A stretch of DNA of 6,211 nt from Clostridiales bacterium (GTDB lineage: Bacteria; Bacillota; Clostridia; Oscillospirales; Oscillospiraceae). A model generated the notes under the pieces. It had not been told where the DNA came from. It saw nothing but the letters and a program-made list of their open reading frames with translations, and ran no database searches. The position numbers were made by a program, and so were the translations under genes. The DNA is taken from NCBI GenBank assembly GCA_012516225.1, contig JAAYWX010000126.1, positions 1 to 6,211 of the forward strand, read 5' to 3'. Shown here in pieces: positions 1 to 6,211 of this stretch; position 1 is the stretch's first letter; each line of letters opens with the position of its first letter.

Positions 1-146
1 AAGGCATTATTACCGGTGTGGTTTCCCTGCCCATAAGATATATGCATTCACCTGTTGAAACCATGGACTTAAACGACGCAGAAGCAATTGTCAGCCTTAT
101 AACAGAATTTGCTTTGAAAATAGGTACGGATCGTATTGATTTCTGA
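1..146 (+). CDS. M42 family aminopeptidase, C-terminal fragment (5' end outside window)
   Basis: The reading frame is open from base 3 and ends at TGA 144-146, giving the last 47 residues of a protein that begins before the window. The residues include GVVSLPIRYMHSPVE, followed by an acidic helix (MDLNDAEAIVSLITEF). This is the C-terminal signature of M42 (glutamyl aminopeptidase / cellulase M / TET) metallopeptidases: the His of YMHSP is a ligand of the dinuclear metal centre, and the tail after it is the last helix. Family members are cytosolic and form dodecameric shells that trim peptides from the N terminus. The complete gene downstream belongs to the same family but has different C-terminal wording (RNIHSPASIAKISDFE), so these are divergent paralogues rather than a recent duplication. 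Substrate preference cannot be read from this fragment. The family call is firm; the rest of the protein is unseen. Confidence 0.9.
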   Translation, partial: GIITGVVSLPIRYMHSPVETMDLNDAEAIVSLITEFALKIGTDRIDF

Positions 147-204
147 TTTTCAGTTCAAATTACCGATGTTTTTATTCCAAAACTATCTTGAAAACAAATT
201 ATTT

Positions 205-224
205 GCGCGCCAGCGCGCGGGAGG
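205..224 (+). promoter_or_regulatory. GC hairpin abutting the ribosome binding site of the second M42 gene
   Basis: Bases 205-209 (GCGCG) can pair with 214-218 (CGCGC) around the four-base loop CCAG. The stem ends exactly where the Shine-Dalgarno sequence GGGAGG (219-224) begins, 7 bases before the ATG at 232. The Shine-Dalgarno firmly supports that start codon. No T-run follows the hairpin, so it is not an intrinsic terminator. It could modulate translation initiation or protect a processed 5' end, but that is inference; a five-pair GC stem can also occur by chance. The rest of the 147-231 gap shows no convincing promoter: TTGAAA at 188-193 has no matching -10 box. Confidence 0.45.
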
Positions 225-231
225 CCCTTAA

Positions 232-1254
232 ATGCTTGACACACTCAAAACCCTCTGCTACTTAAGCGGAGTTTCAGGAAACGAGGATGAAGTGCGCGAT
301 TATATTCTTGAGCGCATTATGCCATATTCGGACAGGATTGTCACAGACTCCATGGGAAATCTTATTGCCGAAAAAAAAGGCAAGAAAAGCTGCGCCAAAA
401 AAATCCTTATATGTGCGCATATGGACGAGGTAGGTCTTATAATAACTGGAATAGACGATGATGGTTTTCTCCGTTTTGATTTTATCGGCGGGGTGGACAG
501 GCGGGTTGTTCTGGGAAAACGTATATATATAGGCAAAGACAGAGTTCATGGTGTAATCGGCATAAAACCCCACCATCTTGTCGATAAAGAAGAAGAAAAA
601 AGCGTCCCTAAGCGTGAAGATATGTACATTGACATAGGCGTTGCTTCAAAAGACGAGGCAAAGGAGCTTGTATCCCTTGGCGATACGGCAGTTTTCGAGG
701 ACAATGTCCTTGAATTCGGCGAGGGTTTCTTAAAAGCAAAGGCCCTTGACGACAGAATCGGATGCGCTGCCATGATAAAGCTTATTGAGAGCGATCTGCC
801 ATGCGACTGTACATTTGCATTTACGGTGCAGGAAGAAGTCGGTACGAGAGGGGCGCAGATAGCGGCATTCAGGACTTCCCCGGATATTGCCATAGTTCTT
901 GAGGGCACTACCGCCTCAGACATCCCCGGAGTACCCGACGGAAAGCGCATATGTTCTCTCGGCGGCGGCATAGTAATTCCGTTTATGGACAAGGGCACTC
1001 TCTACAGCCGCAGGCTTTATAAAATGACTGCTGAGCTTGCGGAAAAAAACGGAATAAAGTGGCAGACAAAAAATGTGATAGCTGGCGGAACAGATGCCCG
1101 CGTTATACAGCGCAGCGGAACCGGTACTGAAACCGTTGCCTTGTCGGCTCCGGTACGAAATATTCATTCCCCCGCAAGCATTGCGAAAATATCCGATTTT
1201 GAAGTCATGCCGCGGCTTGCCACGCTTTTGCTTGAAGCAATTTCCGAAGAATAG
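232..1254 (+). CDS. M42 family aminopeptidase (TET / glutamyl aminopeptidase-like)
   Basis: This 340-residue protein has the normal length of M42 metallopeptidases, which are cytosolic dinuclear metal aminopeptidases that assemble into tetrahedral dodecamers and degrade short peptides. The expected catalytic residues are present in order: AHMDEVG (His63 metal ligand, Asp65), ALDDRIGC (Asp173/Asp174, bridging ligand region), QEEVGTRGA (Glu201 general base, Glu202 ligand), EGTTASD (Glu224, ligand position) and NIHSP (His312). The segment between about residues 70 and 165 is the PDZ-like dimerisation domain, with the usual KPHHL...VPK...YIDIG wording. There is no signal peptide or membrane segment. 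The start is fixed by GGGAGG 7 bases upstream. The gene follows another M42 gene and precedes a PLP enzyme by 17 bp, suggesting one peptide-catabolism operon. An oddity is Asn310 in RNIHSP, where the neighbour has Tyr (RYMHSP). Annotations such as 'cellulase' or 'endoglucanase' for this family are historical. The exact substrate is not determinable here. Confidence 0.93.
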   Translation: MLDTLKTLCYLSGVSGNEDEVRDYILERIMPYSDRIVTDSMGNLIAEKKGKKSCAKKILICAHMDEVGLIITGIDDDGFLRFDFIGGVDRRVVLGKRIYIGKDRVHGVIGIKPHHLVDKEEEKSVPKREDMYIDIGVASKDEAKELVSLGDTAVFEDNVLEFGEGFLKAKALDDRIGCAAMIKLIESDLPCDCTFAFTVQEEVGTRGAQIAAFRTSPDIAIVLEGTTASDIPGVPDGKRICSLGGGIVIPFMDKGTLYSRRLYKMTAELAEKNGIKWQTKNVIAGGTDARVIQRSGTGTETVALSAPVRNIHSPASIAKISDFEVMPRLATLLLEAISEE

Positions 1255-1271
1255 AAAAGGATAAATTTTGA

Positions 1272-2528
1272 ATGAGTCTATACAATATTTCCCCTAAAAT
1301 AACAGAACTTGCCAGAGAAGTCGAGTCCAGTTTGAAAGATGTTTTCTCTCATATTGATAAAAATTCCGAATTTTGCACTCTTAAAGTAATGTCTGCCTTC
1401 CATGATTTCCGCGTTTCGGAATCTTGTTTTTCAGGCACCACTGGTTACGGCTACAATGATCTCGGGCGGGACACGCTTGACAAAATCTACGCGCGTGTTT
1501 TCGGTGCGGAAAGCGCCCTTGTTCGTATCGGTTTTGTAAACGGCACTCATGCGATTGCGTCGGCTCTGTTTGCCGTCTGCCGTCCTGGATCTACTCTCCT
1601 GTCTGTTACCGGCGCCCCTTATGATACGCTTCAGCGCACAATCGGCATTGCCGGTGACGGCTACGGCTCCCTGAAATTCTACGGGACAGACTATTCGCAG
1701 GTGGATCTTCTCCCAAACGGCGATCCCGATATTGACGGAATAAAAAAAGCGGCGTCCGATTCAAGAGTCGCTTCGGTTATTATTCAGCGCTCACGCGGTT
1801 ACAGTCTAAGGCGCGCTCTTAGTATAAGCGATATAGAAAAGATAATAAAAACCATCCGCGAAGTCAACGCCAGTGCCTTTATACTTGTTGACAACTGCTA
1901 CGGCGAATTTACGGAAACCCGCGAACCTACAGAGGTCGGGGCCGATCTAATCGCTGGTTCTCTTATTAAAAACCCCGGCGGCGGACTTGCTCCTACAGGG
2001 GGATATATTGCCGGAAAAGCAGAGCTTGTAGAGCGTGCCGCAACACGTATGACAACCGCTGGCATAGGCGGAGAATGCGGAAGCACACTCGGTGCAAACC
2101 GCCTTTTATATCAGGGCTTTTTTATGGCTCCTCACACAGTCGCGCAGGCACTTAAAACCGCCGCTTTTTGCGCCGGAATGATGGAAAAGCTCGGTTTTAA
2201 AACCTCCCCTTCATCTGACGAAACTCAGCGCGACATTATTCAGATGATTGAATTCGGAAGTGCGGATAAACTGCTTAAATTCTGCGCGGGAATTCAGCAC
2301 GGCTCACCGGTTGATTCCTATGTGACACCTGTACCGTGGGCCATGCCCGGTTATGACGATGAGGTGGTCATGGCCGCGGGAACTTTCATACAGGGCGCTT
2401 CCATTGAACTTTCATGTGACGGACCTATACGCCCTCCGTTTATAGGATATATGCAGGGCGGTCTGACGTATGAGTCCGGAAAACTCGGCGTAATGCTTGC
2501 CGCAGATGAAATACTTGGAACCAAATAG
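1272..2528 (+). CDS. PLP-dependent methionine gamma-lyase family protein (YnbB / 'aluminium resistance' family)
   Basis: This 418-residue protein is a fold-type I PLP enzyme of the family named methionine gamma-lyase-like or aluminium resistance protein, which includes Bacillus subtilis YnbB. Length and wording match throughout. Landmarks are GYGYNDLGRD (58-67), GFVNGTHAI (87-95, cofactor phosphate-binding region), VDNCYGEF (206-213, with Asp207 expected to pair with the pyridine nitrogen) and GSLIKNPGGGLAPTGGYIAG (229-248, with Lys233 the expected Schiff-base lysine). The C-terminal part contains PVPWAMPGYDDEVVMAAGTF and the conserved IRPPF. It is cytosolic. The start ATG follows AAAGGA (1256-1261) with a 10-base spacer, and the gene is only 17 bp from the upstream peptidase, so cotranscription is likely. 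The reaction is not established for most members: sulfur amino-acid cleavage is inferred from homology to Cys/Met metabolism enzymes, and the aluminium link comes from an old plant-associated clone. Family call strong, function uncertain. Confidence 0.9.
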   Translation: MSLYNISPKITELAREVESSLKDVFSHIDKNSEFCTLKVMSAFHDFRVSESCFSGTTGYGYNDLGRDTLDKIYARVFGAESALVRIGFVNGTHAIASALFAVCRPGSTLLSVTGAPYDTLQRTIGIAGDGYGSLKFYGTDYSQVDLLPNGDPDIDGIKKAASDSRVASVIIQRSRGYSLRRALSISDIEKIIKTIREVNASAFILVDNCYGEFTETREPTEVGADLIAGSLIKNPGGGLAPTGGYIAGKAELVERAATRMTTAGIGGECGSTLGANRLLYQGFFMAPHTVAQALKTAAFCAGMMEKLGFKTSPSSDETQRDIIQMIEFGSADKLLKFCAGIQHGSPVDSYVTPVPWAMPGYDDEVVMAAGTFIQGASIELSCDGPIRPPFIGYMQGGLTYESGKLGVMLAADEILGTK

Positions 2529-2544
2529 TATTATGTAAACCGTG

Positions 2545-2574
2545 CCATATTTTAGCCGCTTTTTTCATATAAAT
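2545..2574 (+). promoter_or_regulatory. Candidate sigma-E (mother-cell sporulation) promoter for yunB
   Basis: The 65 bp gap holds CCATATT (2545-2551), a 14-base spacer, and CATATAAAT (2566-2574). This resembles the sigma-E pattern known from Bacillus (an ATA-centred -35, a 13-15 base spacer, and a -10 close to CATACAAT), with T in place of C at the fifth position of the -10. Transcription would start near 2580, giving a leader of about 14 bases that begins almost directly at the Shine-Dalgarno AGGGGGT (2581-2587). The gene downstream encodes YunB, a sigma-E-dependent sporulation protein in B. subtilis, which makes the match more than a bare motif hit. No sigma-A promoter or terminator is evident in the gap. 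Confidence 0.6.
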
Positions 2575-2593
2575 GGCATAAGGGGGTATACTT

Positions 2594-3280
2594 ATGCCGT
2601 TTGTAAGAAAACGTATGCCCATCAGGCGTACATTTGCGCCCAGAAGAAGAGCGCCTATGCATCCTTCTGAAAAAAAAGCGGTGGTATTCACTTTTTTTGT
2701 TATAATATCTTTGTGTACTGCGGCCGTCCTTTCGGGCAATTTCCTAAAAAAAGTATCGGGTGAAATGGCTCTTTCCGATGCCACCGACCTTATAACCGCC
2801 ACTATTAACGACAAAATCAACGAAAAAATGAGCGAAGGCCAATATACATACGATTACTTTGTAGATCTTCAAAAGGACAATCAAGGCAACATAACCGCAA
2901 TTTCCGCAAATATGGCGCGGATAAACACCCTTTCTTCTGAAATACTTCAGGAAGTCATTGCCGCAACAAACAGCGGTCAGCTTGATGAAAAAATCCCTCT
3001 TGGCAACCTGATCGGCTCAAACCTTCTTCTCGGTCGCGGGCCCAAAATTCCAGTAAAGATTATAATGCTGACCAGCTCTTATGCCGACTTCAGAAATGAG
3101 CTTACATCGGCGGGAATCAATCAGATAAAGCACCAGATAATACTTGAGGTAAAAGTACAGATTGATGTCCTTCTGCCTTGGGAAATGAAGTCCACCGAAG
3201 TAGTCAGCGAAGTTCTGATTGCAGAAACCGTACTTGTCGGCAAGGTGCCGGATACATACCTATCATTAAGCCAGCCTTAG
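2594..3280 (+). CDS. yunB: Sporulation protein YunB
   Basis: This 228-residue protein matches YunB, a mother-cell sporulation protein of unknown biochemical role found in endospore formers. The N terminus is strongly basic (clusters of Arg/Lys at 5-7, 11-12, 17-19 and 27-28). One hydrophobic segment follows (about 29-47, VVFTFFVIISLCTAAVL), predicting a single membrane pass with the short tail in the cytosol and the C-terminal domain outside. Conserved YunB wording includes IPLGNLIGSNLLLGRGPKIP (134-153), SAGINQIKHQIILEV (172-186) and AETVLVGKVPDTY (210-222). The ATG at 2594 is preferred over later in-frame ATGs (codons 8 and 22) because AGGGGGT lies 6 bases upstream. A sigma-E-like promoter sits just ahead, which agrees with known control in Bacillus. 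ligA begins 15 bp after the stop, so the two are probably on one transcript at least during sporulation. No truncation or frameshift is seen. Confidence 0.9.
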   Translation: MPFVRKRMPIRRTFAPRRRAPMHPSEKKAVVFTFFVIISLCTAAVLSGNFLKKVSGEMALSDATDLITATINDKINEKMSEGQYTYDYFVDLQKDNQGNITAISANMARINTLSSEILQEVIAATNSGQLDEKIPLGNLIGSNLLLGRGPKIPVKIIMLTSSYADFRNELTSAGINQIKHQIILEVKVQIDVLLPWEMKSTEVVSEVLIAETVLVGKVPDTYLSLSQP

Positions 3281-3295
3281 AAACGGGGTCTGATT

Positions 3296-5272
3296 ATGGA
3301 CATACAAAAGGAAATAGATAAGCTGCGCAGTGAAATAGAGCGGCACAATAGGGCGTACTATGATTTAAGTTCCCCCACCATATCCGATTTTGAATATGAT
3401 GCCCTTATGCGCCGCCTTATAGAACTTGAAGAGAAATATCCCGAATACAGCTCTCCGGATTCTCCAACTCAGCGTGTCGGGGGAAGTGTGCAACCACAGT
3501 TTGCCCCCGTCCGCCACATTGTGTCGCTTGAAAGCCTGAACGACGTTTTTTCATATGAGGAGCTTGACAGTTTCATATCCCGTACAAATGAAGTCATCGG
3601 CGATTCTTCCGAATACGTTGTGGAACCGAAAGTAGACGGGCTGTCGGTCGCCGTCGAGTATGAAAACGGCAGAATTATCCGCGGTGCAACAAGGGGTGAC
3701 GGGCTTGTAGGAGAGGATGTAACAGAAAACCTTCTCACAATCCGCAGCCTGCCGAAGAAATTGAAAAATGCCCCTCCGAGGCTTGTAGTCCGCGGAGAGG
3801 TTTATATGTCGCGTGAAACTTTTCTAAAACTGAACGAAGAAAGAGAAATAAGCGGAGAAAAGCCCTTTGCCAACCCACGCAACGCGGCCTCCGGCTCTCT
3901 GCGCCAGCTTGACAGCAGAATAACCGCAAAACGTGAGCTGGACATCATCGTATTTAACATACAGTATGCCGAAGGCAGGGAATTCAAGACTCACGCAGAA
4001 ACTCTTGATGCACTGTCAGAAATGGGATTTACAGCAGTACCATATAAACTATGCCGGACCGCCGAAGAATGCCGCAGCCATGTATCATGGCTTGGAGAAA
4101 ACCGCGAAGGGCTTCCCTATGAGATAGACGGTGCCGTCATAAAGGTAAACAATCTGGCAGACAGATCCCTGCTCGGCAGCACATCAAAGGCTCCGCGCTG
4201 GGCGGCGGCCTACAAGTATCCTCCGGAAAAAAAGGAAACTATCGTAGAAGATATAATTGTGCAAGTGGGAAGAACCGGTGCCCTGACCCCAAAAGCTGTC
4301 TTAAAGCCCATCCGCCTTGCAGGCACGACAGTTACAAACGCCACTTTGCACAATCAGGACAATATAGACAGGCTTGATATCCGCATAGGAGATACTGCCA
4401 TTGTGCGGAAAGCCGGCGAGATCATTCCGGAGGTTATTGAAGTAGTTTACGGCAAACGTCCTCCGGAGGCTGTCCCTTTCAAATTTCCCGAAACGTGTCC
4501 GGAATGCGGCGCACCAGTCGTACGGGATGAGGACGGAGCGGTTATACGCTGCACCGGTGCGGAGTGCCCGGCCCAACTTTTGCGGAACATCGCCCATTTT
4601 GCCTCTCGTGGAGCTATGGATATCGACGGACTCGGAATTTCCGTTGCCCAAGCTCTGATAGAAAGCGGGCTTATTTCATCTCCTGCCGATCTATATTATC
4701 TTGATGCCCAGAGTGTTGCCTCGTTGGAACGCATGGGGGTAAAATCAGCGGAAAAACTGCTCTCGTCAATTGAAAAGAGCAAAGAAAATGGACTTGCCCG
4801 CCTTCTCTGCGCATTCGGTATACGCCAAGTTGGGCAAAAAGCGGCAAAGGTGCTCGCTTCGCACTATTCAAATCTTGATGAACTCTGCAAAGCGACGGAA
4901 GAAGAACTTACGTCAATCCCCGATATTGGTCACATAACCGCAAAATACCTTGTTAACTGGCTAAACAGCCCCCAATCAAAACACCAGATTGAACTTCTGA
5001 GGCGCGCCGGCGTCAGCTTTGAAAGCAAGGAAGCCATTCTTGACAGCAGATTTGCCGGAAAAACTTTTGTACTTACAGGTACTCTCCGGTCATTTACGCG
5101 CGATGAAGCCGAAACTCTGATTGAGCGTTACGGTGGCAAAACTTCCGGCTCCGTTTCGAAAAAGACAAGCTATGTAGTCGCAGGTGACGAGGCCGGTTCA
5201 AAACTTGTAAAAGCGCAGGAACTTGGAATTCCTGTTCTGTCCGAAGAAGAATTCAAAGAAATGATAAAATAA
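3296..5272 (+). CDS. ligA: NAD+-dependent DNA ligase LigA
   Basis: This protein seals nicks in duplex DNA using NAD+, joining Okazaki fragments and finishing repair; it is normally essential in bacteria. At 658 residues it is full length and has every expected domain. Domain Ia spans about 1-70 (HNRAYYD...ISDFEYDALMRRL, the NMN-binding part). The nucleotidyltransferase domain has adenylated Lys112 in EPKVDGLS, TRGDGLVGEDVT (132-143), RGEV (166-169), EIDGAVIKV (276-284) and AYKYP (Lys307). The OB fold starts around VGRTG (324-328) and continues through TLHN. A Cys4 zinc finger follows (Cys401, 404, 419, 424). Helix-hairpin-helix repeats run from about 430 to 575 (GIRQVGQKAAKVLA, IPDIGHITAKYL), and a BRCT domain from about 586 to 658 (GKTFVLTGTL...SYVVAGDEAGSKL). 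The ATG is supported by GGGGT (3285-3289) with a 6-base spacer. The gene ends in two consecutive in-frame TAA codons. It is 15 bp downstream of yunB. No catalytic residue appears to be missing. Confidence 0.98.
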   Translation: MDIQKEIDKLRSEIERHNRAYYDLSSPTISDFEYDALMRRLIELEEKYPEYSSPDSPTQRVGGSVQPQFAPVRHIVSLESLNDVFSYEELDSFISRTNEVIGDSSEYVVEPKVDGLSVAVEYENGRIIRGATRGDGLVGEDVTENLLTIRSLPKKLKNAPPRLVVRGEVYMSRETFLKLNEEREISGEKPFANPRNAASGSLRQLDSRITAKRELDIIVFNIQYAEGREFKTHAETLDALSEMGFTAVPYKLCRTAEECRSHVSWLGENREGLPYEIDGAVIKVNNLADRSLLGSTSKAPRWAAAYKYPPEKKETIVEDIIVQVGRTGALTPKAVLKPIRLAGTTVTNATLHNQDNIDRLDIRIGDTAIVRKAGEIIPEVIEVVYGKRPPEAVPFKFPETCPECGAPVVRDEDGAVIRCTGAECPAQLLRNIAHFASRGAMDIDGLGISVAQALIESGLISSPADLYYLDAQSVASLERMGVKSAEKLLSSIEKSKENGLARLLCAFGIRQVGQKAAKVLASHYSNLDELCKATEEELTSIPDIGHITAKYLVNWLNSPQSKHQIELLRRAGVSFESKEAILDSRFAGKTFVLTGTLRSFTRDEAETLIERYGGKTSGSVSKKTSYVVAGDEAGSKLVKAQELGIPVLSEEEFKEMIK

Positions 5273-5308
5273 TAATCATATTCCAGCAAAAACAGGGATA
5301 TTGGTGGG

Positions 5309-5314
5309 TATAAT
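5309..5314 (+). promoter_or_regulatory. Possible -10 box (TATAAT) immediately upstream of murT
   Basis: A perfect TATAAT lies 8 bases before the murT ATG. No TTGACA-like -35 is found at 16-18 bases, and the TG upstream is one base out of register for an extended -10 (TGGG before TATAAT). If used, transcription would start about base 5321, giving an almost leaderless murT message. AT-rich spacers produce this hexamer by chance, so the call is weak. Confidence 0.25.
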
Positions 5315-5322
5315 TTAAAACT

Positions 5323-6211
5323 ATGAAGATACGTGTATTTATGGCGGTTTCCGCCTGCAGATTGTCAATAAGGCTTCTGCGTCTTATAGGGCGCGGCGGA
5401 ACTGCCCTTCCTGGAAAAATAGCAATAAAAATCTGTCCGGACTTGCTCGGATATCTTGCGAAAGACGTAAAGTGCGTTATAATAACAGGCACAAACGGTA
5501 AAACCACAACTTCACGAATCGTAGAGGAAATATTTTCCGAATCCGGCACCTCATATTTTGCAAACCGTTCCGGCGCCAACCTTATTAACGGAATTACGTC
5601 CGCTTTCATTGAAAATTCCACTTTTACGGGCAAACCTAAGAAAGAATATGCGGTTATTGAATGTGATGAAGCCGCCTCAAAGGAAGTCTGCCGACTGGTC
5701 AATCCGGAAGTCGTGCTTGTAACCAATGTGTTCCGCGACCAGCTTGACCGTTACGGAGAGGTGACCCATACTCTCGGCAATATTCTCATCGGAATAAAAA
5801 ATTCTCCAAATGCGGTTGTATGCCTTAATGCAGACTGTTCCTTGACAGCATCCATTGCCGGACAAGTCCCGAACAAAGTGATTTTTTACGGAATAGATGT
5901 GCCTATATATCAAAATCCCGTAAACGAAGTATCCGACGCTCCGCACTGCATAAAATGCAAACACGAATACGAATACAGCTATCGTACATTCGGACATCTC
6001 GGAGGGTTTTACTGCCCAAACTGCGGATATAAGCGGCCCGAACCTCAGATTTCCGTTTCAGGGATACTTAATTCAGGCATAAATTCTACCACGGTGAGTA
6101 TAAAAGCTTTTGGAGATGAGGACGAATTTGTTATAAATCTCCCCGGCGGCTATAATATTTACAACGCTGCGGGCGCTCTTGCCGTTTCGGAAGCCGTTGG
6201 CCTTAAACGTG
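5323..6211 (+). CDS. murT: Lipid II isoglutaminyl synthase subunit MurT (3' end outside window)
   Basis: The frame is open from ATG 5323 to the window edge, giving 296 residues of a Mur-ligase family protein. MurT is the ATP-dependent ligase half of the MurT-GatD complex, which converts the alpha-carboxyl of D-glutamate in lipid II to isoglutamine at the cytosolic face of the membrane; GatD supplies ammonia from glutamine. Diagnostic features are the N-terminal GRGGTALPGK (23-32), the P-loop GTNGKTTT (56-63, Lys60), ECDEA (113-117), the MurT-typical NVFRDQLDRYGE (135-146), and a Cys4 zinc ribbon inserted in the central domain (Cys209, Cys212, Cys231, Cys234, ending CPNCGYKRP). That ribbon separates MurT from MurC-F and FolC. 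The C-terminal domain only begins, at PGGYNIYNAAGA. An in-frame TAA at 5311 restricts the start to ATG 5323 or ATG 5341; the first is preferred because it retains the usual family N terminus. The Shine-Dalgarno is poor (GGTGGG, 14 bases away). gatD is expected next. Confidence 0.93.
   Translation, partial: MKIRVFMAVSACRLSIRLLRLIGRGGTALPGKIAIKICPDLLGYLAKDVKCVIITGTNGKTTTSRIVEEIFSESGTSYFANRSGANLINGITSAFIENSTFTGKPKKEYAVIECDEAASKEVCRLVNPEVVLVTNVFRDQLDRYGEVTHTLGNILIGIKNSPNAVVCLNADCSLTASIAGQVPNKVIFYGIDVPIYQNPVNEVSDAPHCIKCKHEYEYSYRTFGHLGGFYCPNCGYKRPEPQISVSGILNSGINSTTVSIKAFGDEDEFVINLPGGYNIYNAAGALAVSEAVGLKR

Noticed and set aside
188..193. TTGAAA as a -35 box for the second M42 gene
   Set aside because: The bases 17 positions downstream are GC-rich hairpin sequence with no resemblance to a -10 box.
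371..378. Run of eight A early in the second M42 gene (another A8 at 2670-2677 in yunB) as a slippage or phase-variation site
   Set aside because: Each run encodes Glu-Lys-Lys in an intact, full-length frame, and A-runs of this length are common in this codon usage. Nothing suggests programmed frameshifting.
546..998. 150-codon open frame on the minus strand
   Set aside because: It is antisense to the M42 gene, with a serine/proline-rich low-complexity composition typical of a shadow frame.
2543..2578. TGCCAT/ATGGCA inverted repeat as a terminator for the PLP enzyme gene
   Set aside because: Only six pairs with a 24-base loop and no T-run after the second arm; overlap with promoter boxes is the better reading.
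3061..3066. TATAAT inside yunB as an internal ligA promoter
   Set aside because: There is no -35 at a proper distance (GGGCCC lies there) and no TG extension; it encodes conserved residues of YunB.
5278..5301. Possible stem ATATTCC / GGGATAT with a 10-base loop after ligA, as a terminator
   Set aside because: The stem is AT-rich with a G-U pair, the loop is long, and no T-run follows. It does not look like an intrinsic terminator.
5677..5997. 106-codon open frame on the minus strand
   Set aside because: It lies wholly opposite murT, whose P-loop, Mur and zinc-ribbon motifs are clear. The minus-strand product resembles no family I know and has no ribosome site I can support.

Overview
The window reads as a stretch of chromosome from an anaerobic, endospore-forming member of the Firmicutes (class Clostridia or close to it). 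The reasons are a recognisable YunB sporulation protein, a MurT lipid II amidation subunit, tandem M42 peptidases, a YnbB-type PLP enzyme, purine-rich Shine-Dalgarno sequences, frequent ATA isoleucine codons and moderate G+C. All genes point the same way (+ strand), coding density is very high, and no gap exceeds about 85 bp. I cannot name a genus from this.

Layout: the 3' end of one M42 aminopeptidase gene (1-146) is followed by an 85 bp gap holding a small GC hairpin beside a strong ribosome binding site. A second, complete M42 aminopeptidase gene follows (232-1254). After 17 bp comes a PLP-dependent enzyme of the methionine gamma-lyase / 'aluminium resistance' family (1272-2528). A 65 bp gap with a good candidate sigma-E promoter leads into yunB (2594-3280). 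ligA, encoding NAD+-dependent DNA ligase, starts 15 bp after yunB (3296-5272). A 50 bp gap then leads to murT (5323 to the end, truncated by the window edge).

Functionally there are three blocks. The first is peptide and amino-acid catabolism: M42 peptidases release amino acids from peptides, and the PLP enzyme may act on a sulfur amino acid. The second is a sporulation gene directly ahead of the housekeeping DNA ligase. The third is the start of a cell-wall amidation module, whose partner gatD would be expected just beyond the window.

I found no mobile element, CRISPR array, RNA gene, phage gene or plainly novel system. The window looks like ordinary core genome. The points most worth a second look are the sigma-E-like promoter in front of yunB and what it means for ligA expression, the weak Shine-Dalgarno with a close TATAAT ahead of murT, and the pair of divergent M42 paralogues.
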